In this document: positions 20,955-34,190 of the stretch, one piece after another
How positions within the stretch are numbered: position 1 is the first letter of the stretch
Layout: each line of letters begins with the position of its first letter
Source of the DNA: Blastomyces gilchristii SLH14081
Taxonomy: Eukaryota; Ascomycota; Eurotiomycetes; Onygenales; Ajellomycetaceae
Direction: 5' to 3'
DNA length: 64,000 nucleotides
NCBI RefSeq assembly: GCF_000003855.2
Contig: NW_003101677.1
Span: 1,409,506-1,473,505, forward strand
The notes under the pieces: model-generated
The model's input: only the letters and a program-made list of their open reading frames with translations
Told to the model about the DNA's origin: nothing
Database searches by the model: none
Position numbers and translations under genes: made by a program

Positions 20955-21827
20955 TACTTCTTCCTCTCTAAGGCTTTGTCTGTGAAGCCTTTTACTGAGT
21001 GACTTCATAGAATCAGCTCAGCACTGCAGTGATACTCACTAAAAACTCTTTATATCTATAAAAAAACCTCAGTGAGGAAAAATCTCTTATTACTATGAAG
21101 AGAAAAGAGTCTGTCACTCAGTTTCTTATTCTATAAGGTTCTTTGTGACCTACAGATTCTTCTCTAATTATTACACAGATTTATCTCACATCTTTTATAC
21201 AGAAGAGTTCTGATTGACTCTCAATCATTTTCACAAGATTCTTATGTAATCATTACACAGATTCATCTCACAGATGAATCACTTTCTGTGAGATTATTCT
21301 CATCAAAGAGAAACATTCATAAGTTAATCTTTCACTTATTCTCACAAATCATTATTCTTTGATACTGTAGAATTGTGAGGAATTTTCCATTCTTTCACTA
21401 ACTCTATAGAATTGTAGAATTAAGATATCTGTGATCTGTAATCACTTTTTATAGTCATATAGAAAGATTCAGGTCTATGATTTATAATCACTCTTGTTTA
21501 CTAGAGTGATCTGACTGTTTCACAGAATCACTCACAGTGTAAGCAAATCTCTCTAGAGTAGTATAAATATCTCAGATCTATCTGTGAAATCTCATCTTCT
21601 TTTCTCTTTTTCTGTAACAGCTCTTATTCTTATAAACTGTGAGTATTCTCATTCATCTGTGAAGTGTTTTCACTCAGATAATAGAGAGAGAGTGTTTCTA
21701 ACAATGTCTGCATATTAATTCAAGAACTTCTCAAGAATAAAATTTTTTCAATTTCAATATCTTTATAACAATGTCTGATCACTGCTGAGCTTCTCATGAG
21801 TGTCTTCATGACTTCTCTGATCACTTT

Positions 21828-22561
21828 TTGCTGGCTGGTGAAGCAGGAATGCTGCTGCTCATGACTGTGTCTTCATCTCTCTCAGTTCTGTCACTGCATC
21901 TGATCTTCAGATCAGCAGCCAATCCTCTATCTTCTTCAGATCAGTTTCTGGCTTCAAGCAGCACAGTCTCTCTCTTTACTGTAAGTCTTCTCATAAGTAA
22001 TTTCTTACAGATTCTAGCTGATAGTTCTTGCAAAGCTCTCAGTGTTGTCAGTGTCTTCTACAGTTCTGTGAACCTACAATCACTTCTTCTCTGCCTGTAT
22101 AATCACTGACCAGGCATATATAAATATGTCTAGGTTCTCTATCAATGATTCTCACACTGCAGTGCATTTCTGCAATCTCATTATCAATGAGAGATGAGTT
22201 CTCAGATACCTGTAAAATCTGAGTAATCAAGGTAATGTGAATGTCATGAATTTGTAATGAGAGTTAATCTGAATAGATAAGCTCTCTCTTCACATCTCAA
22301 TTGTTTTCAGACTGAATACTCCAGCACAACTGAGAAAGTGAACACAGCTTTGTGAGAAGTATCTGATCACACATACAGATGATCAGTCTTCAAGACTCTG
22401 CTGTAACTGTATGTACTCTGATGTCTGACTTCTCTGAAGTCTGTGCATTTCTGACAGCCTTCATATCAAATGTAATAATTGTCTGTACTGCAGGCATGAT
22501 ACTCTCTGCTTCTTTGAAGAGAGAAATTGATAGTTATGAGAAGATTGAGTATCATAAGTGA
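21828..22561 (+). other. antisense reading frames in gypsy-A copy 2
   Basis: Open frames at 21828-22109 and 22379-22561 run opposite to pol and correspond to those at 8338-8078 and 7808-7626 in copy 1. Within the first, GTAAGTCTTCTC...TTTCTTACAG (30 bp) has the form of an intron but is shorter than normal fungal introns. The identical 30 bases occur in copy 1, and their complement also begins GTAAG and ends ACAG. Confidence 0.4.
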
Positions 22562-22879
22562 TGAGAGTGTGAATTTGAGTTTTCTTTATTTTTTCTTTAT
22601 TAATCTTCAAATTGTGTTCACAGCTCTGTTTATTTTCTTGTTTTTTAGCTTTAATAAGAATATGATTTCTTCTTTTCTTACATACACTGCAGACTGTTCA
22701 TCTCAGTAGAAACTCATTATCTTATAGACTAGAGTTTATAAATAACAGTGTTAATGTCTTTATCACAATCAGGTTCTTAGTGAAGATTACATTATTCTGA
22801 CTTATCAGAATTCATAGTATGAAAGTCATATCTCAGCTTCTGCAGATGTCTTATCTGTCTGAATAATTCTCAAGTGAAC

Positions 22880-24700
22880 TTATTTATCTTATCAGAATAC
22901 TCTTGTCACTGAACCTTGAATCAGAGCTCATGATCTCACTTCTCTGAGTTAATAATCTCTTTGACCTGATATTCTCTTTCACTCTCTAGTACTTTACAGA
23001 CAGAGTGATGAGTCACAGAGTTCTCTTCTGAGAATTTCTTATATTCATAGAGTAAAGAGATATGAAAAATATTATATATCTGCAACTTAGATAGCAGTTT
23101 CAATCTGTAGAACTGTAAGCTAACTTTCTTTATAATCTTACAAGACTCTATCTGCAAGAGATTCAGCTTCTTACTAGATCTCTATATAATGATGTTTTCT
23201 AGACTTAGTCAGACTCTATCATCTTTCTTAAAACTCTTTGTAATATGCTTGAAGTCATAGTATCTCTTCTGATACTCTTGAGCCTTTCTCAAGAATTTAC
23301 AGGCTTTCTCCTGAATCTTCTGAATTCTCTCAGCCTGTTCACAGATATCATCACACTCTATAGTATACTCTCATGAGTTCATCAAGATCATTCACAGATG
23401 AGTCTCAGTGAGCATCTTAAAGAGGGTTTTATCTGTGCTGACATGCTTTGAGTTATTATACATGAACTCTGTAAGTAATAATCAATACACTCAGTTATTC
23501 TGATTATAATTGATAAAACACTGCAGATACTGTTTTAATATACTTATCAGATATTCTATCTGATCATCTATCTGTTGATGAAAAGCTGTGCTTAGATCTT
23601 ATAAGATCTTCAGTATAGTTATCAGATCAGATCAGAACTCTTCTATAAAGATTGATTCTCTGTCTGAGATAATGTTTACAGATAACTCATGCAATCAGAT
23701 CATATCATAGACAAAGATATAAGTCAAATTCTTTGACTTCAAGTTCTTGCAGATGAGTATAAAGTGTGTTATCTTAATAAAGTAATTCACTATCATCAGC
23801 ACACTGTCAAAGCAGGCATTATATATATTCTTGCTTTCAGAGAGACTCACAAGAGCATTCATTTCTAGCTGTTTTCAAGGTTCTCATAGAATGAGTAGAG
23901 AAGTAAGTTCTTCATATAATCTGAATCACACTATCTGCAAATTCTGATAAATAGTATAAGAATTCACTATCTTCTTCACAAGTTCTCACATCTTCAGTTA
24001 GAAGTATTTTCTTACAAGTAACTTATGAGTTCTAGTGTCTATAAAATGACCTGTTAGAGAAGAGTCATAATACCTTTTAATGAGTTCTACACATAGAAAC
24101 TCATTCACAGGTATATAAATTCAGCTCTCTCTTTACAAGAGGTCATTTAAGTCTCTTCAATTCTTTATTTCTGCAGGATTGATCCCTGTTATAAGTAGTT
24201 TTCAAATATACTGAGCATATTCATTCTTCAATTACAGTTCAGATAATCTGAATAGAAGATCTTACAAAGACTTATACTCTGTTTTCTCTTATATCAGGTC
24301 TTTTGCAGCACTTCTCAAAGCTCACAAACTCTTCAGATTATAGATACTCTCTTCAAGAATTCTCACAGAGATTCTCAGAGTATTGACTCTCAGTATTATA
24401 GAGAGTAGTTATACAGGCTTCTTCTCTCTCTCTTCTCTCTTCTCTTACAGAGAATTGAGAGACTCTTCAGTCAATCTCTTTACAACACTCAGTTCAAGCA
24501 TTCTATAAAGCTTTTCTGTCTTCTCTAGTCTCTCTGTGTCTGTCACTCTGATCTTCTTAACATAGTCTGATCTGTAAGAGAGTTCATTCACTGAGTTCTT
24601 AGTTCTCTTGATATATTCTATCTTGAATCAGAACTCACTCAGTCTCTGAGCTCAGTAAATCTACTACTGTGAGAGTTTCTTAATTGAAGTAAACTATTAT
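22880..24700 (-). pseudogene. gypsy-A copy 2 integrase with chromodomain
   Basis: Same order as in copy 1: zinc-binding region near 24050-24000, core with FYQQ-like text near 23570, LQIYNIFHISLLYEY at about 23070-23030, and a chromodomain-like end EYQVKEIINSEK at about 22970-22936 continuing to about 22880 through TGA codons. Confidence 0.82.
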
Positions 24701-26400
24701 AAGCTGTTATAATCAGTTCTAATAGTAATTACTGTTATAAGACTCTCAAAGTAGTAATATCAGTGATGAAAGAATTTCACTATTATGAGAAGCTTCTGAT
24801 TATAAATGTTATAATTAATCTCTATGAGTTATATCTTCTATAAGAAAAAGATCACTGAAACTCAGTTCTTATTTAACTGTAGTTATAAGATTATTCCTGA
24901 AATTATAAAGAAGAAGACATCTATCTTCAATCTCATTAAGAGTAAGAAATCAAAGTGAAACAGTATCACTGTGTCTGTGAATATCTATTTCAATCTTACA
25001 AAAGACCTTATAAGCTTCTGAGATAAGAAAGTTCTCACAGTTCTCTCTTCTTAATAATCTTTTCATTCTCTGTTCACAGAATGACTTCTTCTTATTTTCA
25101 TTCTTCAGTATATCTATAAGAGTTAAGAAGATTCTCATGAATGCAAAGATAAACTATCTATAGAAATTTATAAAACTCAGAAAGATCTGAATCTTATAAA
25201 TACTAGTTAACTCTAATCATGATAGAATAGTCTTAACTTATAAAGATTTTATCTGAATATTATCTGTAGTGATTATATATTCTAGAAAATTAATTCAGCA
25301 GATACTGAAGTTGTACTTTATAAGCTTAATATACAGTTCTGCCTCATCTAAGACCTTTAACACACTTTATACATACTCAGTGTATTCTTTCTTCTTTGTG
25401 AAGTACATCATCACATTATTCAGATATATTATCATGAAGACATTCAGATATGTATAAAGTGTTTTATTAATAAAAGACTGAAATATCACAGAGACATTAG
25501 TCAGATCAAAAGATATCACTAGATATTTAAATAATCTCAGTACAGTTCTAAAGACAGTCTTTCATTCATTCTCAGACTATATTTATAACTATATATATAT
25601 ATTAATCACATTCAGTTGTATGAATATGACAGCTTCTGTGAGACAGTTAATTACATTCTCAATCAGAGACAGAGAGTAGCAGCTCTTTATTATCTTAGAG
25701 TTCAGATCATAATAATCTACACACAATCTGAGATCTCTATTCTTCTTCTTTACAAATATCACAGAGGCTCTTATGAAGGCCTGTGAAGATCAGATGAAGT
25801 CATTCTTTAGATTCTTCTTTACATAGATTCATAAGATCTCTGTCTCATAGTGAAAGAGCTTATAGATTGATTCTCAGAAGAGTTTCTATTCTTCTATTAA
25901 ATTTATTATCAGATTCTTCTCACAGTGAGAGAGAAGCTCAGCTGCCTTTACTGAGCTGAATATCTCTGTAAGATCTCAGTATTTCTCTAGTATCTGAAGC
26001 TCAGTTTTCATGACTGTGAGATTCTCAGACACTCACAAAGTCATTATATAGATGAGCTTATCTTCTCTAATCAACTCTGCAGCATCAACTGATTCTATCT
26101 CTGTAAGTAAGTCTGCTAACACTGATTGAAAGTATAAACCTGACTCACAGACAGCTATGTGTAAATTGTATCTTTGAAGTTATATAAGTCTCAAGTACAT
26201 GTTATCTACAATGTCTGTGATAATCACAGTTTCTACAAATCTTCTTCAGATTTCAGAGAGATCTTGCAATTCAAAGATAACTCTTATAAGTCTCTCAGCT
26301 CTCAGGTCTGAGTTCTCACATTCTGCTTATTATAAGAGCAGGTTCTCAGTCTTCATCTTTCAGCTCATTCACTCTGAAAGCTTTAGAGACATCACAGTGA
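24700..26400 (-). pseudogene. gypsy-A copy 2 protease / reverse transcriptase / RNase H
   Basis: The RT reads, with TGA as Trp, FVKKKNRDLRLCVDYYDLNSKI at 25760-25700, then SLIENVINCLTEAVIFIQLNV, FRTVLRLFKYLVISFDLTN, and the active-site region MIIYLNNVMMYFTKK near 25430-25390, where the YLDD aspartates are now Asn. This is the standard gypsy arrangement. RNase H follows toward 24700. The protease at the start is too decayed to place precisely. Confidence 0.8.
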
Positions 26401-26559
26401 TCTGAGATTCTGAGTTTATTAATACTTCTTATACTTGCAGAATAGTAGTACTGTGATGCAGTCTCTTTCTATGAGTAAGCATTTTCATCAGAGAAGTAAC
26501 AGATTCAGGTATTAGCTTCAAGATTCTTAAGAAGACTGTTACTGACTCTGTTCATAACT

Positions 26560-27655
26560 TCTCAAATTTCTATTTTGATTTGTTCAGACAGTTTATATGA
26601 AGATGTTCTGATTTAGAACAGATGAAGTAGAGTCTCTTTTTCTTAGTCTCTCTGTTATACACTCTGTTCACAGAAGCTTATGAAGCTCTCTCTCTCTGCT
26701 CAGCAGTCAGATACAAATCTCTCTATATCTTATCATCTTTTTCTGATAAATCTGTTCTCTGTTGTTCTGGCTCTTGCAGGGCTGGTCAGTGATCTGCTCT
26801 TCACAGATCTGTGACTCTCACAGTGATTCATAAGCAGTGAATGAGAGTCATCAGTTTCTTCAGAGTCAAGAACTTAGAGTCTTGCTTAATAAGCTTATTC
26901 TGCATGTCTTTATTCAGTCTCTTTGTAAATATCATCATTCAGATCTTGTTTCAGAGCCCTGTTTTCACAGATCTCAATTTATATCATAATTTTATAAAGT
27001 ACTGTGAGTAGTCTTCATCAGATTCTTCACCTCTTTTTCTAATATTGATAATCACAGCCCAGATGTTCTCTGTTCAGCTTATGAAGTTCTCTAACTTATT
27101 CTCTAGATAGGTCTTGAGAATGAATTAGCAGAATCTCTCATAATCATTCTCTAGATAATTCAGCCAGTCCTTGACTTCAGTGTAATAGAGGCCTGTTATC
27201 ACATAGATAACAGCTTCTTCATCTTTCATGTCACACAGCTGAGCTTGTAAGTCAATTTCAAATGCAAACTCATAAAAGCTTTTATAGATTATAATTCAAT
27301 AAGTGGCCTTAAGTGATTGTAGCTTAAGAAAGTTTCTTTTCAGTTCATAAGTGTCTCTGAAGATCATGTCTAGAGACTCAGTTTGAGAGTGTTTACAGAC
27401 AGTAAGCATTTCTTGTAGAAAAATAGCTTGATTCTGTGAGAGATGCACAAGAATATTCTTCACTGAGATTAGTTTATTTATAGATTCAGAGGGTTTCTCT
27501 GTCACAGATGCAGAGAATGATGTCTCATGAGTAATTGATAAGTTCTCTGAGACTTCTTTTATGAAGATTATTCATGATTTGAGTGACTGCTTCTGAGTGC
27601 CTGCAGTAGGGTTCACAGGGGTTGAAGTATGTGAGTTTCTAGTTCTTTCAGTCAT
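26560..27655 (-). pseudogene. gypsy-A copy 2 gag
   Basis: It starts at an ATG at 27655-27653 (MTERTRNSHTSTP...), about 30 bp after the LTR. A helical middle (LVHLSQNQAIFLQEMLTV) is followed near 26625-26590 by FICSKSEHLHINC. This fits a CCHC zinc knuckle whose first Cys (TGT) has become Tyr (TAT). Further stops are TGA at former Trp. Confidence 0.75.
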
Positions 27656-27687
27656 AACAGGCAGTTGCTGACTGACTGAGCTTGAAA

Positions 27688-27945
27688 TATAAGAATAAGT
27701 GCTCACAGGTGATTATTCAGGTATTTACAGCTTGATATGATATGTACTGTTAACTACTAGAAGTATTTACAGTAGAAAGATAAAATGTAGAGATCTAATG
27801 TATAATAGCATTCAAGCTGAGTTATGAATAGTATTCATGAACTCCAGTCTATATAGTTGTGTGTAGCCAAGAGCCGCTAGCCCTATTGGTTACATGAGAG
27901 ATAGGAATAGGGGTAAAGAATCCGCGAGGAGCGGAATTTCTTACA
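27688..27945 (-). repeat. 5' LTR of gypsy-A copy 2
   Basis: 258 bp. The right end (TCCGCGAGGAGCGGAATTTCTTACA) keeps CpGs; the left end has the TGTAAG-to-TATAAG change. CAGAT follows at 27946-27950. Confidence 0.92.
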
Positions 27946-27950
27946 CAGAT

Positions 27951-28766
27951 ATATATGAATCAATTCACAGAATTCTGCAAAGACTGTGATGATCTTGTGT
28001 GTAAGTTGATGCAGAGACTCTACAGTCTTAAGCAAGCAGCACTCTTATAATATGAGAAGCTGTGAAAGATACTATTATACTCAGACTTCTATATCAGTTT
28101 CTATGATACTGAACTATTTATTCATGATGAAAGACAGGTCTATATAATTATCTACATGAATAATGTCTGTCTCTACAGCCTGAAAATTGAAGATCTGAAC
28201 TGGGCCAGAGCTGAAATTGCTGCTAATTATGAGATCAAGAATGTAGGGAATTTCAATCACTATCTAGAAATGAAGATTGATAGAGATTTAACTTTATTAA
28301 TATTGTCTCAATCTCTCTTTATAAGAAATCTTCTGAAGAAGTTCTTAATAAATGACTGTCATTCTACATTCACTTCTATGAAGAAGAATGTCAATTTCAT
28401 GAATAATAATGAGAAACTAATTATATACACAGTAGAATTTATTCTACAGTTCTATCAATCTGGTATCAGATCTCTGCAATATCTGGCATTCAATACATGT
28501 TCTGATATGAGCTTCACTGCAGAATTCCTTGAACAATTCAGCTCTCAGCCTACATCAAAGAACTGGGCTGCATACAAGTGTATGCTCTGATATCTACAGA
28601 GTTTAATTAATGAGAGTATAATCTATCACAGAGATGCTGAAATTGAACCTGTAGCATACACAGATGCCGATTGAGCCGGTAGGGATCCAGGATCCCGTTC
28701 AATCACCGGTTATATCATCTACATGGCAGGTGGTCCCGTTGCATGGCGGAGCTGCCGGCAAACAGG
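27951..28766 (+). pseudogene. copia pol, second part (RT and start of RNase H)
   Basis: The frame resumes after the gypsy-A insertion: MNQFTEFCKDCDDLVCKLMQ, RLYSLKQAA, then the RT active-site region VYIIIYMNNVCLYS at about 28140-28180, where YVDD has become YMNN. The clean frame 28156-28590 continues EIAANYEIKNVGNFNHYLEM and SLFIRNLLKKF. RNase H starts near 28655 with TDADxAG and runs to RSCRQTG at the hAT boundary. The last 100 bp are unmutated apart from one TGA. Confidence 0.87.
28759..28766. repeat. hAT target-site duplication CAAACAGG, left copy
   Basis: An exact partner is at 34517-34524; both lie in the RQTG codons of copia RNase H. Confidence 0.93.
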
Positions 28767-30479
28767 TAGACTGACCGTGTGACCGTGTCTGAGATCAGGA
28801 CAAAACTTTACAGTTGTCACATTGCCTAAAAGCATTACTTCTGGTCATGATTTGTATTCATTACATTGATCTCAAATCATGTTATTTCAAATATTAAAGA
28901 TCTCAGATTCACTTTTCAAATAAAAATCTAGTTCTGAATAAAGAATATGTTTGAATTCTTAGTCATATTTTCATTCTGATTTCATTATTGAGAATGGCAT
29001 TAAATGAGATCATGAAATCACTTCTCACTTACATAATATCATAACATAGTGCTCATTTGTTGAAAATTCAATAGAGAGTATTATCAAATATCATTACTTT
29101 TCTAAACATAGATTATAATTCATATAATTTTAATTATGAAAAAAACATAAAATACAAAAAAAAACAAAAAACAAAAAACAAAATAAACACAAGAAAAAAT
29201 CACATTAAAAAAAAAAAAAGAAAAGAAAAAGAAAAAAATAAAAAATAAAAACAAAAAAAATCAAGATTGCAGAGCTACAGTACTCTTAAAATACTCACTT
29301 CTCAGAGTCTTTACAATATTTATTATCAATTATGTATTTCTCACAGTGAGAGTAACACAGCTGTGATGAGTCATTGTCTTAACATTATCTAATAAATAAT
29401 CAGTATATATCTGTATAAATGTGAATAATTAGAAAATATACACTTAAAAAGTATGATCAGGATGAACTCTGCTGTTACTTGAATAACATTAAGAACAGAA
29501 CACTGAAATTGATGATTCTTCTCATTGATTTCACAGATAAGACATATAAAGATGATCTTGAGAAATATAAGATCTCTCAACTTCTGATAAAAACAGATCT
29601 CACAGAGAGACTCTATTTTCATGATATCAGAGACTAAGTGTTATCAAAAAGTGTTACTTTTATACAATGTATATACACTTACTATGATAATTCATTCTCT
29701 GTGTATGTAACTGAGAGTTACAGCTTTTTCACACTGCACAGCTCTCTCTGAGATGCTGTCATCAGTTTGTAACTCATGCAGTCTCTCAGTTCAGCATGCA
29801 CTGTGTGTATACAGCTCTGTATGCTGAGGCTGTGTTAATTATTATGACCTGATGTGATACTTGCTTTTCACAAGCCATGTTTCATTTGAGAGAGGAAGAG
29901 AAAGATGCAACTATTGTTTTATTAAGAGAGAGATGAATAATTAGTATTATTGAATTAATTTCATTCATCTGCATTTAAAATTTAATTAGTTTATACTCTT
30001 CAATTTGAGAGTTTCTATGAGTGTTTTAATAGTTTTCATACCAGCTTGAACTTAGTGATGAGTTGAAGAAGAAGAGAAAAGAAAGAAGAAAGAAATGAGA
30101 ATAACTTATCTTTATAATATGAAAACAGAGAATTGTTATAATCATTCTCTCTAGCAATAAAGATCTGTTTTCTGCATGTATTTCTGATATAGATTATATG
30201 ATAAATGTATACAAAGAATATCAATAGTGCATGTATTGAATGAAGATAATATTGTTATACAACACTGTAGCTGTTTCTGTACATCTCTGAAAACTGTTAA
30301 TAGTTTCTTTGTCTCTTTATATTTGATAAGTCAATAATATATTCTGATGCACTCTCTCTTTTATTATCATTATCATCATCATCATTATTATCATCATCAT
30401 CATTATTATCATTATTATTATCATTATTATTATTATTATCATATCATTGCCTGTCTTCATCTCTCTCTTAACACTTATC

Positions 30480-31220
30480 AAAACCAATTATATCATCTCT
30501 CTTTAAATATTCTGCAGTTCTGCAGATCATCAAGACACGTGAGTATTATTACAGATTGAAGAAAGAGAAGAAGAAGATGTTTAAGCACAGAGAGACAGAT
30601 TATAAGACATGTTATAATGCCTTGAAGAGGCTCTGTAAGAGAGTAGAATGATAATGATTTTAAGTAACACTTCTGATAGATTTAGACTGAACTAAGTATA
30701 GAAATAATGCAGATGACACTGCTGGTGAGAGATTGAAAAAGAAGACAGTGAAGAGTCTCATACAGCAGTGATAAGATCAGAAGAAGTCTTAAGAATGATT
30801 TAAGATCAAGATAAAGAGAGAGAGAGAGAAGAAGAGTGTTACTATAAATAAACAGTGATAGAAGAAGATTGAGAAGATATTAAAGTAAGAGACAAAGAAG
30901 TTAAAACTAGTAAGTTTTTTATTAAGAGATAATGATTTTTAGTAATACTTCTGTTCTCTAATTAATTAGCAGGAGCTGGCAGAGAAGAAGGGAATTGAGG
31001 CCTTGTTCAGGTCTCAAATGTGCTTCATGATTCAGGACATTGAGAAGGCAGCCCTGCTCTCTGAGCATGTCAATCTGCTTGTCACTGAGATAGAACCTGA
31101 GACAGCAGACCAGAAAATGCAGGATTTTGAGATACAGATTAATCTGGCTGAGAGAGAGTAGCAGAAACCCTTCTCTGAGAAGGCAGTGAAGAGAGATTTT
31201 AAGATGATTATTATCTCAGA

Positions 31221-31251
<31 letters not shown>

Positions 31252-31320
31252 AAGAAGAAGAATAAGAAGTGAATTATGAAGAATGATAAGAAGAATAAGA
31301 AAGAGAAGAAGTAGATTTTT
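30480..31320 (+). pseudogene. hAT accessory gene, copy 2
   Basis: Matches the three coding blocks of 640-1440, including the intron near 30909-30970 (GTAAGTTTTTT...CTAATTAATTAG) and the following exon QELAEKKGIEALFRSQM. The poly-Lys tail is again encoded by an AAG repeat (31225-31270). TAG at 31159-31161 replaces a Gln codon of copy 1. Family unknown. Confidence 0.55.
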
Positions 31321-31919
31321 TTCTTTTTATATTAGTTAGTTATAAGTTTAAGTTTTTAATTATTAATAATTAAAATTGATTTTGAGTTTTCAAAAATTAT
31401 TGTACAAGTTATAATCAAGTCAGGAATGATATATATATATATATATATTTAACTATCATGATTCATAAATCACTATAATGTATAAGTATCAACATTTTTT
31501 CAACATTGATATTTACAATATTAATATATTTTTAATAATATCATCTGATAATATAATTTGATAACACTCTCTTTCACAATATTAATATATTTCAAGAAAT
31601 ATGACAGAGATTAATCAAGATTGTTTATTTACTTTTATATATCAATGATATTCAATCTGAGTTAGTACTAAAATTATAACTAAGCTAAGAAACAAGATTA
31701 TTTTCTCTTATATTAATTCTTCTTACACACATCAGTAATCAGTTATTAAAAATAAATTATTATCTTTCTCAAATTATTATTATATCTTCTGAATTCACTT
31801 CTTTCACTTCTTTTACTTCTATTGAAGATTCACAAACTCTTTAAAAAATCACTGTAAATTATAAAGTCTACATTATTTACAATTCAACACAGAATACTCT
31901 CTTTCAATTATAATAAATA

Positions 31920-34190
31920 ATCACTTCATTCTTCACATCTGATTTCAGGTTACAAAATTTATGAAAAACTTAACACAAATATTGAGATGAACTATGAAAT
32001 AATTATTAACAGATTGTATTATAGATTACTGAAAAGTCATCTCTTTACTACAATCACTGCAACTTCATTCAGAAATATTCATCATAGACTGATTATAACT
32101 CTGAAGAAATTTTCTGATATCTGAAGTTATCAGAATGCAGACAATAAAAGAAAAATAATCAGAAAATTACTACTGAGCTGATAAGTTACTCTATCAGATA
32201 ATGATTTTTAATAATACTAACTTTCTAATTTGAAGAAAATTATGTGAAAATAACTCTGTATCAGTACTCTGATTTCACAACTCTTATCTGATAACTTCTG
32301 TGAATAATTACTTTATATATATATATCTCTGAATCTTTCTCTTCAATTAATTAAAAACCCTGAATTCTGAACACTTCTTTAAATGCTTAATTCAAATCTT
32401 CATATTTCATATTAATTCTGTCTTCAGTTCAATCTCAAGACACACTACAAAGTTAATATACAATATCTAGAATCAGAGTTGAAGAATTATTGAAGAGTAT
32501 CTCTCATAGTGAATGCATGAACTAGTATAAACAATCTTATATTTATAAGAGTTACATGTTATTACATTGATAAGAACTGAACTTATCAAGAGATATTAAT
32601 TGAATTTGAATCATTGATTAGTAGTCATACTGAGAATTATATAGCAGAGATATTAATAACTGTGATTAAAAATAACTATTAAGATATTAGTCTCAGTCTT
32701 CTTACAATTACAACTGATAATGCTGCAAATAACTATACTATGATAAAGAGCTTAAAGTAAAAATTGACTTTGTATTTCTGAAATAATAAACAAGGTCATA
32801 TTCTCTGCATTGCTCATATGATTCAACTTATAATACAAACACTGATAAAGAATCTTAATATCAAGATAAAGAATAATAAGATGACTGATTCTTGAAATGA
32901 GAATGAGATGAAAGTGATTACTTAAGTAATTTTTATATCTACTTTATAAAAGATAATGTTTTTTAACAACACTTTTTAATATTGCTTTTTGATAATACTT
33001 TTTAATAATGCTACTGTTAATTTTGAATAGATTGACTAATAATTTAAATATCATAGATTTAAAACATTGCTAATGTGATTTGTACCTCTTCTAAATAATA
33101 ATAACAATTTCATGATATTCAATAAATAAATAAATCAGTCACATCACTGAATATGATACAGAATATTAGAATATAATGAAGTTTAATATATAAGATAACT
33201 ATTCAGACTCTTTAATTATATTAGATAATTGATTATTAAGTGTAACACTCTGATTAGAAAAAGATTCAGATATTGAAACTTTCAGATATAAAGTGAACTC
33301 AGTTGAAATATGTAATTAATTTACTGTTTCAGTTTTATAAGATAATAAAGACAGTCTCAATTACTTGTACATTAATACTGCAGTCAGTCTGATAAGTGTA
33401 TAACAGTTTATTTACTTATCTTAAGAAGCAGTTAAATCACTTAAAAAAAAATTCAGTCTGAAATAATACTATAGTACAGACTATTGTTACTGTAAGAAAT
33501 AAACTGATATATTACTACAGCAAAATAGAACAATCTTTTACAGAGTATTATACTGTAGCAGCTCTACTAAATCTCTTTTATTGAATTAATATCTACACTT
33601 CTCAAGATTGAACAGAGGAGAAATGAGACTTATATGTTAAATTAGTCTGAGACTACTATAATATCAACTATCAGAGATTTGAATGAGCAGATGTTCAAGA
33701 TATGAAGATAGTGAAATATAATTCTCTAGTAAGTAATGATCTTTAATAACACTTTATATTATATAGAACTATAATACTAACTTTGAAACAGAACTTGTAT
33801 ACATTGATTACAACTGAAAATCAGGCAAAACTATATACTTATAAAACTGAATTTGATCACTATCTTCAAGATAATCTGATAAATTTACACACTAAATCAA
33901 TTCTAGAGTTATGAAAAATTGTTGAGAGTATATATTCAACTATTACACTGATAATATATAATATTCTGATAATTTCATTAACAGAGATAAGAATGAAGTA
34001 AAAGTTCAACTCAAGTTGAGATATTTATCACTATTATCAGAGACAATTACAAGAAGAAACAATTAAGAAACTCATGATTATAAAACATGAAATTATCAGA
34101 CAGTTTAATATCTCTCATCACAGTATATCAGAGAAGTGTAGTTTTCATGAGAAAGTGAAGAATAAACTTGTATAAGAATATATTTAGTTA
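31920..34190 (+). pseudogene. hAT transposase (decayed)
   Basis: With TGA and TAG read through, the frame gives an N-terminal hAT-like segment near 31990-32170, then a core SLLTITTDNAANNYTMIKSL (about 32690-32750) and HILCIAHMIQLI (about 32810-32840), the hallmark middle of hAT transposases. The C-terminal dimerisation domain is seen at about 33890-34000 (ILELWKIVESIYSTITLI). AT-rich spacers at about 32930-33050 and 33720-33780 may be introns. No BED zinc finger could be recovered. Confidence 0.8.

Larger units (their letters stand above)
20697..27945 (-). mobile_element. gypsy-A copy 2: complete chromovirus-type LTR retrotransposon inside the copia RT
   Basis: 7249 bp with 258-bp LTRs at both ends, TGTAAGAA...TTCTTACA termini, and a perfect CAGAT duplication. 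Transcription runs right to left: gag, zinc knuckle, protease/RT, RNase H, integrase, chromodomain, then the antisense frames and a polypurine tract (AGAGAGGAAGAAGTA) just inside the left LTR. All coding regions carry nonsense changes. Confidence 0.93.

Noticed and set aside
21979..22008. A true 30-bp intron in the antisense gypsy-A frame
   Set aside because: Too short for known fungal introns, and the complement looks equally intron-like; reported only as an oddity.
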